Of a DNA stretch of 18,061 nucleotides, positions 6,919 to 15,400 are shown piece after piece. The notes under the pieces are model-generated. The model did no database searches and was not told the DNA's origin. It saw nothing but the letters and a program-made list of their open reading frames with translations. Both the position numbers and the translations under genes were made by a program. Every line of letters starts with the position of its first letter. Position 1 is the first letter of the stretch. This DNA is from Methanomicrobiales archaeon (GTDB taxonomy: Archaea > Halobacteriota > Methanomicrobia > Methanomicrobiales > JACTUA01): positions 1 through 18,061 of the forward strand of contig JAJRDC010000017.1 in NCBI GenBank assembly GCA_028678635.1, given 5' to 3'.

Positions 6919-7719
6919 ATGAATCACAACCGCACAATGCCACAGGTCCTGGGCCTCGTGGCCCTGGTCTTCTCCGTACTGATCTGCAGCGCGGGAGCCC
7001 AGACAATCGCCAGCACCGATGACCAGCTGGTGGATGACATCCCTGAGTACCAGGGGACCATGGGCCCGGATAGCATCTTCTACGGCCTGAAGCTGGCGAT
7101 GGAGAACCTGGACGAGGCTTTCACACCTGATGAAACCGCCCGGATGGAGAAGATGATGGTCCACGCGCAGATCCGGATCTCGGAGACCAAGACGATGCTG
7201 AAATACCAGGAGTTCACCTCTGCCAATCGGGCCATGGAGGCTTACCAGGAGAAGCTGAACCAGGCCTCAGGGGAGCTGAACCGCCCCACGGTGGATGAGA
7301 CCGACCTGGTACCGGTGCAGAAGACCATGTTCAAGTACCATGCCATCATCCAGGATCTGCACTCCGCCTACCCGGACAGCTCCACCCTCGCCGAGATCCT
7401 GAAGGGCAGCACGGCCGTCCAGGATCAGTTCACCGAGAGGACCCAGGTGAAGATCCAGCTGAAGGACGCGGGCAGCCACGAGATGGTGATGGTCAAAGTC
7501 CAGGTGAAGGAAAAGAATAAGCCGAAGGGAACGAATGGATCAATAACAGAAACCCCGACGGCAACCCCCTCCCCCACGGAGACTGAGACGGCTGAATCCA
7601 CCGTCCAGTCCACGGAGACCCCTGACGACCAGAAGCCCGGGAAGGGACTGGGCCGGGACAAGGACGCGGACACTGATGGGAACGGCGAGGGATCTGGCAA
7701 TTCTGATAAGAAGGAATAA
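6919..7719 (+). CDS. Secreted DUF5667-like protein
   Basis: The start is the ATG at 6919 (266 residues), because AGGTGG lies just upstream and because a signal peptide begins there (hydrophobic core about 9-25, cleavage near ICSAGA). An open frame extends upstream to 6709, but that part looks like noncoding DNA. The mature N-terminus holds GPDSIFYGLKLAMENLDEAFT (about 49-69), followed by charged amphipathic helices. This resembles the DUF5667 pattern, in which a D-S-x-x-Y-x-L-K motif precedes a helical domain (about 48-175). The last 60 residues are a Thr/Pro/Ser/Glu-rich linker and an acidic, Gly/Asp-rich tail, with no membrane anchor. Function is unknown; probably a secreted or envelope-associated protein. 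The next gene, a membrane regulator, lies 80 bases downstream on the same strand and might respond to the same surface conditions (inference). Confidence 0.75.
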   Translation: MNHNRTMPQVLGLVALVFSVLICSAGAQTIASTDDQLVDDIPEYQGTMGPDSIFYGLKLAMENLDEAFTPDETARMEKMMVHAQIRISETKTMLKYQEFTSANRAMEAYQEKLNQASGELNRPTVDETDLVPVQKTMFKYHAIIQDLHSAYPDSSTLAEILKGSTAVQDQFTERTQVKIQLKDAGSHEMVMVKVQVKEKNKPKGTNGSITETPTATPSPTETETAESTVQSTETPDDQKPGKGLGRDKDADTDGNGEGSGNSDKKE

Positions 7720-7800
7720 CCTGCCCCCCCCATCCCCCTGTCTCCGTATTTTCACCTCCATCCTCTCCTTGATGATTCCGTCGTCTGCGGGAGCGTGTGC

Positions 7801-8757
7801 ATGAAACGGGCTGTCGGACCGTTACAGGCAGGCATCCTCCTCACCGGTCTTGTGCTCCTCCTCATGGCCCCGGCAGCCGGCCAGCCCGAATCCCGCGAGA
7901 TGACCACCTACAGCCTCCAGATCCAGGAGGACGGTTCCGCCCTCTGGACCGTTGAGTACCGGACACCCCTTGCCGGGGCCGATGAACAGACAGCCTTTGG
8001 CAACTATTCCAGGGAACTGACGTCGGTGTACCTGCCAGAGTTCCAGACACTCATGGAACAGTCGGCCAGCCAGGCAGCAGTGACCACCGGCCGGCCCATG
8101 CAGGCCCGGGATTTCACCTCAGATTCCGCCATCCAGTCGGTGCCGACCGGCACCTTCGGGGTGGTCCGGTACACGTTCACCTGGGATGGCTTTGCGAACA
8201 AGGAGGAAGGCCTGGAGGTGGGGGATGCCTTTGTGGGGGGACTCTACCTGACCCGGGACCATACACTGATCATCCGCCCGCCCTCCGGCTACTTTGTCCA
8301 GCAGGTGGATCCCGCCCCGGACCGGATCCAGGACGGCCTGGTCTGGTACGGGATGCGGTCCTTTGGCCCGGGTGAACCGGAGGTGGTCCTTGCAAAGGAA
8401 GGATTCTCAGTGCTCCTGATCGGAGTCGCCGTTGTGGCCGGCGCTCTGGTGATCCTGGGCCTCCTCTTCTGGCGCCGGAGACGCCCCGGTAAGCCCCCGG
8501 CACCGGGAACCTCCCCGCCGGCCGACGCGCTCCCCACCGGGATCGAGGTGAAGAACCTGGAGGACCGGATCCTCCTCCTCCTGGAGGCGGGCGGCGGGGA
8601 GATGTACCAGTCTGACATGACCCAGCGGCTGGGCATGCCCAAGTCCACCGTCTCGGCCGCCCTTGCGGCCCTCCACGAGCGGAAGGCCATCGTCAAGGTG
8701 AAGAAGGGCCGCGAGAACCTGATCCGGATCTCCCGGGAGAACCCTGAATCCCGGTGA
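7801..8757 (+). CDS. Membrane-anchored winged-helix regulator (one-component sensor)
   Basis: The ATG at 7801 gives 318 residues; GGGAG lies about eight bases before it. A GTG six bases upstream is too close to that site to use it. The order is: signal peptide (about 1-28), an extracellular beta-rich domain (about 33-195, with YSLQIQEDGSALWTVEYRTP near its start), one transmembrane helix (about 201-224) ending in WRRRR, a Pro-rich linker, and a cytoplasmic winged helix-turn-helix (about 250-312). The last has the MarR-like pattern YQSDMTQRLGMPKSTVSAAL, with a basic wing VKVKKGRENLIRI. This architecture occurs widely in euryarchaeal membrane proteins that pair an extracytoplasmic sensor with a DNA-binding tail. 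The ligand and target genes are unknown; the neighbouring secreted protein is a possible partner. The topology is read from hydrophobicity. Confidence 0.82.
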   Translation: MKRAVGPLQAGILLTGLVLLLMAPAAGQPESREMTTYSLQIQEDGSALWTVEYRTPLAGADEQTAFGNYSRELTSVYLPEFQTLMEQSASQAAVTTGRPMQARDFTSDSAIQSVPTGTFGVVRYTFTWDGFANKEEGLEVGDAFVGGLYLTRDHTLIIRPPSGYFVQQVDPAPDRIQDGLVWYGMRSFGPGEPEVVLAKEGFSVLLIGVAVVAGALVILGLLFWRRRRPGKPPAPGTSPPADALPTGIEVKNLEDRILLLLEAGGGEMYQSDMTQRLGMPKSTVSAALAALHERKAIVKVKKGRENLIRISRENPESR

Positions 8758-8777
8758 ACGGATCGCTCCCCCTCTCC

Positions 8778-8784
8778 TTTTATC
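8778..8784 (+). promoter_or_regulatory. Putative TATA box of carbamate kinase
   Basis: TTTTATC within a pyrimidine-rich stretch, centred about 28 bases before the ATG at 8809. This spacing predicts a leaderless or nearly leaderless transcript, which fits the ribosome-binding-like GAGGG being only two bases from the ATG. Confidence 0.45.
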
Positions 8785-8808
8785 TTCCCTCTGGCAGTAC
8801 AGAGGGTT

Positions 8809-9744
8809 ATGAAGCTGGTCGTCGCCCTTGGTGGAAACGCCATCCTGCGGCGGGGGGAGCAGGGAACCGCAGAGGAGCAGCGGGCCCACGTGGAGTACGC
8901 GGCAGTCCACATCGCAGGGCTCGTGGCCCTGGGGCACCGGGTGGCCATCACCCACGGCAACGGGCCGCAGGTGGGGGATATTCTGCTCCGGAACGAGTGT
9001 GCGAAGGAGATCCTCCCCCTGATGCCCCTGGATATCTGCGGGGCAGAGAGCCAGGGCCTGATCGGGTACCTGATCCAGCAGGCACTGGAGAATGCACTCC
9101 GGCGGGCCGGCGTGCACCGCCGGGTCATCACGCTCATCACCCAGACCGTTGTCGATCCTGCCGACCCGGCCTTCAGCCGGCCGGAGAAGCCCATCGGGCC
9201 GTTCTATACCAGGGAGGAGGCAATGACCCACACCGGCCGCCCGAACTGGGCCATCCACGAAGTGGAACCCGGCAGGTTCCGGCGGGTGGTCCCCTCCCCC
9301 GAGCCGGTGCGTATCGTGGAGCAGAACTCCCTCCGGATCCTCTGCGACGGGGAGTTCATCGTGGTAGCCGCCGGTGGCGGCGGGATCCCTGTCACGGCGG
9401 ACGCGGACGGGACCCTCAGGGGGGTGGAGGCGGTGATCGACAAGGACCTGACCGCCATGCTCATGGCCGTCACCCTGGGTGCCGACGTCCTCCTGATCCT
9501 CACCGACGTTTCCCACGCATCCCTCCACCATGGCACCCCGCAGGAGGAGCCCCTGGGGCGTATCACCGCGGCGGAGGCGGAGCGGTACCTGCAGGAGGGA
9601 CATTTCCCGGAGGGCTCCATGGGCCCGAAAGTGAAGGCCTGCATCCGGTTCGCCCGGGCCGGGGGGAAGGCCGGGATCATCACGTCCCTGGAAGAAGCTC
9701 CCCGGGCCCTGCAGGGCCTCACCGGTACCTGCATCACCCTGTGA
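8809..9744 (+). CDS. arcC: Carbamate kinase
   Basis: A 311-residue protein of the amino acid kinase fold. It catalyses ATP + carbamate (NH3 + CO2) <-> ADP + carbamoyl phosphate; in arginine fermentation it runs toward ATP. Motifs: VVALGGNAI (4-12), ITHGNGPQVGD (47-57), EKPIGPFY with the conserved lysine (126-133), VVAAGGGGIPV (185-195), VIDKDLTA (209-216), LILTDV (229-234) and GSMGPKV (269-275). The length is typical. The start sits directly after GAGGG and is probably leaderless. The gene faces an arginine-deiminase-family gene with one base between the two stop codons. That gene would provide the first step of the pathway; ornithine carbamoyltransferase, the middle step, is not in the window. 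A role in making carbamoyl phosphate for biosynthesis is the main alternative. Confidence 0.95.
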   Translation: MKLVVALGGNAILRRGEQGTAEEQRAHVEYAAVHIAGLVALGHRVAITHGNGPQVGDILLRNECAKEILPLMPLDICGAESQGLIGYLIQQALENALRRAGVHRRVITLITQTVVDPADPAFSRPEKPIGPFYTREEAMTHTGRPNWAIHEVEPGRFRRVVPSPEPVRIVEQNSLRILCDGEFIVVAAGGGGIPVTADADGTLRGVEAVIDKDLTAMLMAVTLGADVLLILTDVSHASLHHGTPQEEPLGRITAAEAERYLQEGHFPEGSMGPKVKACIRFARAGGKAGIITSLEEAPRALQGLTGTCITL

Positions 9745-9745
9745 T

Positions 9746-11029
9746 TCAGCGGGACAGCGTGCAGGTCATGCAGTGGGCGCCGCCGTACCCCCCGGTGGCA
9801 TGGGTGAGGAGGAGCGGTGTCATCTCCAGGCCCTGGCGGTGGACGGCGCGGGAGTGGGGGAAGAATTCGGCATCCGCCGAGAGGCTCCCGTACTCGTGCT
9901 CGGCCTGCCGCAGGAGCGCCCCGTACTTCTCCGGGGAGCACGCGGCCTTCTCCCGGAGCCGGGAGAGCACGAGGGGAGCCAGCTGCTCGGTATCCGGGGT
10001 GATGCAGGTGCCGCTCCTGATACAGAGGAAGTTGGTGGCAAAGCAGAGCTGCTCCAGGGTCGAGATCTCCACGAGATCCATGCCCCGCTCCCGCAGGTAC
10101 GCCTCCAGGTGCTCCGGTCCCCCGGCCGGGACATACCCGTCTGCGCTGCGGTGCAGGATCGTGACCTTTGCCGCCCGGAGCAGCAGGGGGCACCCCACCG
10201 CTACACCTTCTGCAGGGAAGTTCAGGTACGTGTCCAGGTGCATGCAGACCATGGGATCCCGTCCGTTGATCAGGGGATGAACCGGTTCATCCACCACGAC
10301 CACCTCGTCCACCCCGACCCCGCTCTGCAGGACCTCGTCCACGCCCCGTGCGTCCGTGCGGGATCCCCGGCCGATGAAGGCCACGTCCCCGGCCGGGAGG
10401 AAATCCCCGCCCTCGAACCTGCCTGACGGGACACGGGCTGCAGGGGTGATCCCCAGGGCCGAGAGGCCCAGGGTGCAGAGGGAGACCTCTCCCTCCCGTT
10501 CCGTGGTGGCCATCCGGCCGGTGCAGATGCCCCGGTCGGTGGCCGCCTGCTGATCCCGCATGAAGTAGAGGTTATGGAGTGGCCTCCCCAGGGAGACCTG
10601 CACCCGGTCTCCGGAGAAATCCAGCCTTGGATCCAGGAGCACGATCCGGATCAGGTGGCCGGGGTCACGGAGGCGGAGGGCCAGGGGGTCCCGGTCCGTG
10701 CTCCCGGTGAACCGGGCCTCGCACCGGATCCCTCCTGTACCCTCTGCCCGGATCCGGGAAGCGGCCAGGGACACGAGTGCCTCGCGGATCTCCGGCCGTG
10801 ACACGGCCTCCTCGCTCACGGTATCTGTCAGCCGGTGCACGCGGACCCCGAAGGATCCGTGGAGGAGGTCGCAGAGCTGACGGTGTTCCCGCCGGGCCTG
10901 GCCCTGGTCAAAGAACCGCTCGTAGAGGTGGTGCCAGGGTGAAAGAAGGGCAAAAAAGACCTCGATCCCGGGCTCGTGGACCATCACGTGCCGCAGCGCG
11001 TGCCACTCCGCCCGTGCACCGGCCTGCAT
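9746..11029 (-). CDS. arcA: Arginine deiminase family protein
   Basis: Predicted to hydrolyse L-arginine to citrulline and ammonia in the cytoplasm. From the ATG at 11029 it has 427 residues, in the usual range. Catalytic motifs of the guanidino-modifying fold appear in the right order: FMRDQ (Asp159), FEGGDFLP (Glu206, Asp209), MHLDT (His264) and a C-terminal GGAHCMTC (candidate nucleophile Cys420). The N-terminal LRHVMVHEPG is also typical. An upstream in-frame ATG at 11083 adds 18 residues, but it lies between the TATA-like element at 11093-11105 and the predicted transcription start, and has no ribosome-binding site; for 11029 an AGGAG lies rather far upstream (16 bases). It converges with arcC, and together they suggest an arginine deiminase pathway. 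Divergent from the solo cas1. A related amidinotransferase-type activity cannot be excluded by eye. Confidence 0.82.
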   Translation of the reverse strand: MQAGARAEWHALRHVMVHEPGIEVFFALLSPWHHLYERFFDQGQARREHRQLCDLLHGSFGVRVHRLTDTVSEEAVSRPEIREALVSLAASRIRAEGTGGIRCEARFTGSTDRDPLALRLRDPGHLIRIVLLDPRLDFSGDRVQVSLGRPLHNLYFMRDQQAATDRGICTGRMATTEREGEVSLCTLGLSALGITPAARVPSGRFEGGDFLPAGDVAFIGRGSRTDARGVDEVLQSGVGVDEVVVVDEPVHPLINGRDPMVCMHLDTYLNFPAEGVAVGCPLLLRAAKVTILHRSADGYVPAGGPEHLEAYLRERGMDLVEISTLEQLCFATNFLCIRSGTCITPDTEQLAPLVLSRLREKAACSPEKYGALLRQAEHEYGSLSADAEFFPHSRAVHRQGLEMTPLLLTHATGGYGGAHCMTCTLSR

Positions 11030-11092
11030 GGGGGTGAGATGGGTGCTCCTCCCACAAAGCCTTGATCCCGCCGCCCGTGGCATGGAATCGCG

Positions 11093-11105
11093 GCCTTTTT
11101 AAGGC
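11093..11105. promoter_or_regulatory. Palindromic TATA-like element shared by divergent arcA and cas1
   Basis: GCCTTTTTAAGGC reads as GCCTTAAAAAGGC on the other strand, nearly a palindrome. It is the only AT-rich element between the two divergent genes. Transcription 25 bases away on each side would start near 11124 for cas1 (short leader to 11141) and near 11073 for arcA (leader of about 45 bases to 11029). One box may therefore serve both directions. Confidence 0.45.
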
Positions 11106-11140
11106 AGGCAGGCGAGATACTCCACGAGAAGTTCCCCACC

Positions 11141-12085
11141 ATGGACAACGAAAGCTCCGTGCAGGTCCCCTGGGTCACCGTCACCGGTTTCGGCCACCAC
11201 ATCCGGTCCACGCAGGCACAGCTGCAGATCCAGAAAGAAGGCCGGGTCCAGGTACTGCCCCTCGCGGGCATCAGCCATCTCCTGATCGTGGGAGGCCATC
11301 ATCTGCATACCTCGGCCGTTATCAACCTGCTGAAGCGGGGGGCTTCCATCTCTTTCTTTGATGCCGATGGGACCCCGCTGGGCTTCCTCCATCCCCACGG
11401 TGATCGCCCGGACGAGCAGGTGCGGGGTGCCCAGGCCTCTGCACCTGCCCACCGCTATGCCGTGGCCATCACCACGGCTGCCATGAGGGCCAGGCTCATG
11501 CGCCTGGAGCGGCTCCAGGAGGAGAAGGGGGATTCCCTCTTCTACCAGGGAGAGCGTGAGGTGCTGCAGCAGTCCCTGGCCGAGGTGGAGTTCCTGGTGA
11601 AACTGGATGAGATCCGGCGGATTGCCACCCTCTCCTCCGACATGTACTACGAGGTGGTATCCCGGACCCTTCCCCCGGAGCTGGGGTTCCGGCGGCGGAC
11701 CCGCCGTCCCCACCAGGACCCGGTGAATGCCATGCTCTCCCTGGGGTACGCGGTGCTCTACTCCCAGTGCTGCCTCTCCCTCACCGGCGCCCGGCTGGAC
11801 CCGGAGAGGGGAATGCTCCACGAGGGGGCCGGGGGGCTCGTCTACGACCTGATGGAGTCCCTAAAACCGCGGATGGTGGACGAGGTGGTCTTTGCGATGG
11901 CCAGGCGATCCCTTTCACCGGATGACTATGAATGCAGCCCCCCCCGCTGCCACCTGTCGGAGGATTCGGCCCACCGGCTGGTGCAGCAGCTGCACGCCTC
12001 CATCGGCAGGGACGAGATCGATGCGTATGCGGGCAGGCTGCTGGAATCGGTGATGGCCCAGCAGCCCTTCACCGCGATGGTATAA
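11141..12085 (+). CDS. cas1: Stand-alone Cas1 homologue (CRISPR-independent, possibly inactive)
   Basis: 314 residues with full-length Cas1 architecture: an N-terminal beta-sandwich (about 8-90; ISHLLIVGG, then INLLKRGASISFFDADG) and a helical integrase domain (about 100-310). The diagnostic stretch is RRTRRPHQDPVNAMLSLGYA (185-204), followed by GMLHE (His227), YDLME (Asp236) and KPRMVDEVVF (Asp247). In Cas1 a Glu just before the helix ending in a Y-Y/W pair binds metal. Counting back from Tyr169-Tyr170, that position is Ala162, and the loop from His227 to Asp236 is about three residues shorter than usual. Two of three metal ligands are thus kept and one seems lost. No cas2, other cas genes, CRISPR repeats, PolB or terminal repeats are visible. 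Not in an obvious operon: arcA is divergent and acyP convergent. Family assignment is strong; function is unknown. No clear ribosome-binding site. Confidence 0.88.
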   Translation: MDNESSVQVPWVTVTGFGHHIRSTQAQLQIQKEGRVQVLPLAGISHLLIVGGHHLHTSAVINLLKRGASISFFDADGTPLGFLHPHGDRPDEQVRGAQASAPAHRYAVAITTAAMRARLMRLERLQEEKGDSLFYQGEREVLQQSLAEVEFLVKLDEIRRIATLSSDMYYEVVSRTLPPELGFRRRTRRPHQDPVNAMLSLGYAVLYSQCCLSLTGARLDPERGMLHEGAGGLVYDLMESLKPRMVDEVVFAMARRSLSPDDYECSPPRCHLSEDSAHRLVQQLHASIGRDEIDAYAGRLLESVMAQQPFTAMV

Positions 12086-12101
12086 CCACTCCCGCTTCAG
12101 G

Positions 12102-12118
12102 GGTGCGATACCCGCACC
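12102..12118. terminator. Small hairpin between convergent cas1 and acylphosphatase genes
   Basis: GGTGCG-ATACC-CGCACC forms a 6-bp stem with a 5-base loop in the 44-base gap between convergent stop codons. A further direct copy of GGGTGCG follows at 12122-12128. It may mark transcript ends on both strands. There is no T-tract, so evidence for termination is weak. Confidence 0.3.
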
Positions 12119-12129
12119 GCAGGGTGCGC

Positions 12130-12405
12130 TCACTCCAGCATGCGCCGGATGGAGAAGTCAGGATAGGGCTGGGGTTCCCTGTCGGCGATGGAGAGAGAGC
12201 GGATCACCCCCCGCGGGCACTCGTAGAGGAGGGAGACGAACTTCTCCAGCACCGCGGGGTCTGCACTGGCACAGATCCGGACCCGGCCGTCGGGGAGGTT
12301 CATCACCTCGCCGGTGATCCCCAGGTTCGTGGCAATCTTCCGGGTGCAGGCCCGGAACCCGATAGACTGGACCCTCCCGGAGACGTGGATCTCCACCGTC
12401 TTCAC
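12130..12405 (-). CDS. acyP: Acylphosphatase
   Basis: A 91-residue protein of the usual acylphosphatase length and layout. It hydrolyses acyl phosphates such as acetyl, carbamoyl or 1,3-bisphosphoglyceryl phosphate. The signature HVSGRVQSIGFRACTRKIA carries the catalytic Arg18, and GEVMNLPDGRVRI carries the catalytic Asn36; the common VQGVGFR is VQSIGFR here. It starts with GTG at 12405, and that GTG overlaps the TGA of the large upstream gene (GTGA), so translation is coupled. The gene ends 44 bases from the convergent cas1 stop. Its physiological substrate is unknown. Being tied to the solenoid gene may only reflect shared expression. Confidence 0.92.
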   Translation of the reverse strand: MKTVEIHVSGRVQSIGFRACTRKIATNLGITGEVMNLPDGRVRICASADPAVLEKFVSLLYECPRGVIRSLSIADREPQPYPDFSIRRMLE

Positions 12406-15400
12406 GCGAGATGCTCCTCGATGATGCGGAGCGCCACGTCCAGCTCGTGGAAGATGCTGTCCCGGAGTTCATCCTCACGGATATTCATGGCCGCGTACAC
12501 GGCCATCCCCAGGATGTCGCGGCTGGTCTCTTCGTCCCCTGCAGAATAGACGTTGAGGGCGAGGTCTCCCAGGACAAAGGCCCGGCGGGAGAGGGGCCGG
12601 ATGATGGAGGCTTCGTCGAGAGCAGCCTGGAGCATCCGTTCCGCCACCCGGTCGTCCTTGGCCTTCAGGTACAGGGAATAGAGGTCCACATAGTGCCTGG
12701 CCCGCTTGGCCCGGTCCGGCAGGCTGTTGATCAGGTGGGTGACCGCAGAGATCTCGGCCATGGTGTTCTTGCCGTCCCGGATCTTTTCCCGGAGGGATCT
12801 GAAGGCCTGGGTGATGGGGCCCGGGGGGGATTCCCGCCGGTCCACGCCCATCTGGGCCAGGAGCTGGGCTCGGATCACATCGTCCTCGATCTGGGTGGTC
12901 ACCTCCCGGGCCCTCTTCGTCATGGCCTCGTCCCCCCGCTTGAAGGCCACCATCAGCATCACCTGGACGAGGCCCTTCTTCACCATGGTGGAGATGAACG
13001 GGATGGAGATGGACTCGATGTCCTGGTTCGCCTGCTCCAGGAGGCGTGGTGCGTCCCCCTTCTCCCCGTACTGCTCGGCCATGGGGACGACACCAATCAG
13101 CATCTCCACCCGCTCGTAGGTGGAGGGGATCTCGGTGATGGCATCGTAGATGGATTTCAGGATCTGCTTGGTCCGGGGACCCGGGATCACCATCCTGAGG
13201 ATGGAGATGAACGCGTTCACGTACTCCACGGGATCCTCAATCTGGCCCACGAGAGCAAGGGCCGTCTCCACATTCTCCTCCCGGGGCGTGAGGGCATTCA
13301 GGCTGACAATCGAGAAGATGATATGCCGTCGGACGACAGACCCCTGCTCCCCCTGGATGCTGTCCAGGAGCTGCTGGGCCTGCTCCAGGCAGGAGTGGGC
13401 CATCGCTTCGTCCACGCGGGCCAGCATCCCGGTGAGATCCGAGAGGATCAGGGCTTTCTCGTAGGGGTCCGGGAGGGCATCCAGCGAGGAATGCACCCGG
13501 ACCAGGATGGCCCTTCCCTTCTCATTCTCCCGGATCGCCAGGTACGAGTCGGCCAGGTTGCAGAGCGCAGAGAACTTCTTGTACGAGTCCTGGGTCTGCT
13601 CCAGCAGCCGGAGGATCAGGTTCAGCACGATGGGGGAGATGTGGTCGCTCTGGAGCTTCTGGAGCACGGTGGCAATGATCTCGTAGGGGTCCGTGGAATC
13701 CAGGCTCTCCATCACGTCGCTGAAAGTGCCGACGATCCGGAAGAACATGGCGTTCCGCTCCAGGCTCTCCTCAATCTCCAGGATGAACATGGTGAGGGGT
13801 ATCAGGAAGTCAATCCGGTTGGACTTCTGGGAGTATTCCAGGATGATATCCACGTACTTGGAGATCTTCAGGGAGAGCTGGGCCCGGTTCACACTCTCCA
13901 CGAGGAGGTGGAGCGCCTGCTCGAAGGGTTCCACCTGGAAGGCCATCGCGTCGGGTGTGGGGGGCGTTTCTGCCGCGGTGAACCTCAGGCACCCCACCCG
14001 GATCAGACCCTCGATGATGGCCTCGCGCTGCTGCTGCTGGAGGGAGGGGTCCTCCACCGTGTGGGTGATCTGGTAGGCCTCGTTCAGCGCCTTCGGGGAC
14101 CGGTGGTGGATCCCGTACGTGATCATGCCCTTGATCACGCTGTCGATGGCATAGAGCTTGAAGTCCCGGTCCAGGAGCGATCCCGTCCACCTCATCATCC
14201 GGTGCAGGAGGTCCAGGTCTCCCTGCTCCACGGCGAGGATGGTGGCCTGGTCGATGACGTGCCCGAGGGCCTCGGACCGGGGCCGCTGCTCCCGGATCTC
14301 GCAGGAGAGCCCGACTGCCCGCTGCAGCAGGTCGCGGTTCTTCAGTGCTACCCCCACTTTCGCAATTCCGATGACAATGGCAGAGATGACCTGCTCCCGG
14401 TCTGCCCGGTTCGGGATCCGGTCTGCGAGCGTGAGGAGCGCCGACGGGTCCTGGGCCTCGATGAACCCGCGATCAATGAGGATCCGGATGCACTCCGGGA
14501 TCAGCGTTCCCGGGGCAGAGTGTTCCTTTGCCAGTTCCTGGAAGGAGGGCAGGTGCCGGACCATGTCGGGGAACTGGGCATCCCTGCAGAGGTCTGCGAG
14601 CGCCCGCGAGATGACGAGATCCCGCTGGCCTGCCTCCATCGGGGAGAGGATCTGCTCCCTCACCTGCGGGATCTCGTCGCGGACGACCCCCTCGCGCAGG
14701 ATTCTCACGCACGTCTCGGTGGCGTTCTTGTTGGCGGTCTCCCGGGGACCCCCGATCCGGGCAAAGATGTCAATGGCGTTCCGGATCTCTCCCCTCTTTA
14801 AGAGCGTATCGGAGAGGAGCAGGTACTGGGAGAGGAAGGATTCATCCGAGGTCCCTGCCGCCACGTCCAGCAGGGGGACGATCCGGAGGAGGAGCCCGAT
14901 GTCACCGGTCCGGTCCACGACCACGCTCGCCGAGGAGACGATCTCCCGGATGGGGTACCGGGTGCTGTCGGCGATCCGCTCGTTGAATTCCAGCGCCCGC
15001 TCAAAGAACCACTTGTCCCCGCTCATCTCTGCTTTCCGGAGCAGCTGGCGCACGATGCACTCCACCGACTCGGGGATCTGCCCTTCCAGCACGGTGAGGG
15101 TGTGCTGGATCTGTTTCTTGTCCTTCACCCGGTTCAGGAGCTGCTCCAGGAGGATGGTGAGGATCTCGTATTTCCGGGGCTGGGGGATCTCCCCGATCAG
15201 GTTGATGGCCCCGACGATGTCCTCCAGGTGCTTCCCCAGCGGTGATGTCCAGGCCCGCTCCAGGATATGGGTGACACAGGACATCCGCCGCTGCTTCTGC
15301 TTGATGATGATGGCGATCCGGACCGCTTCCCGAACCACCGAAAGGTTCCTCTGCAGGATCCCGATGGTACCGATGGCTTTCGCGAGTTCCGAGTGGAGAA

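Noticed and set aside
8754..10280. 508-codon plus-strand open frame across arcC and arcA
   Set aside because: It is out of frame with arcC and antisense to arcA, both of which have clear family motifs. Its translation is low-complexity Gly/Arg/Pro-rich.
11084..12130. CRISPR array or casposon around the Cas1 homologue
   Set aside because: No regularly spaced direct repeats are seen on either side or elsewhere in the window. There is no PolB gene, no terminal inverted repeats and no target-site duplication. The gene is treated as a stand-alone Cas1.
12411..14801. 796-codon open frame on the plus strand opposite the solenoid gene (and a 497-codon one at 14158-15651)
   Set aside because: They are antisense to a well-formed repeat protein, are rich in Gly, His, Leu, Asp, Val and Arg as expected from reverse reading of GC-rich codons, show no domain and have no ribosome-binding site.
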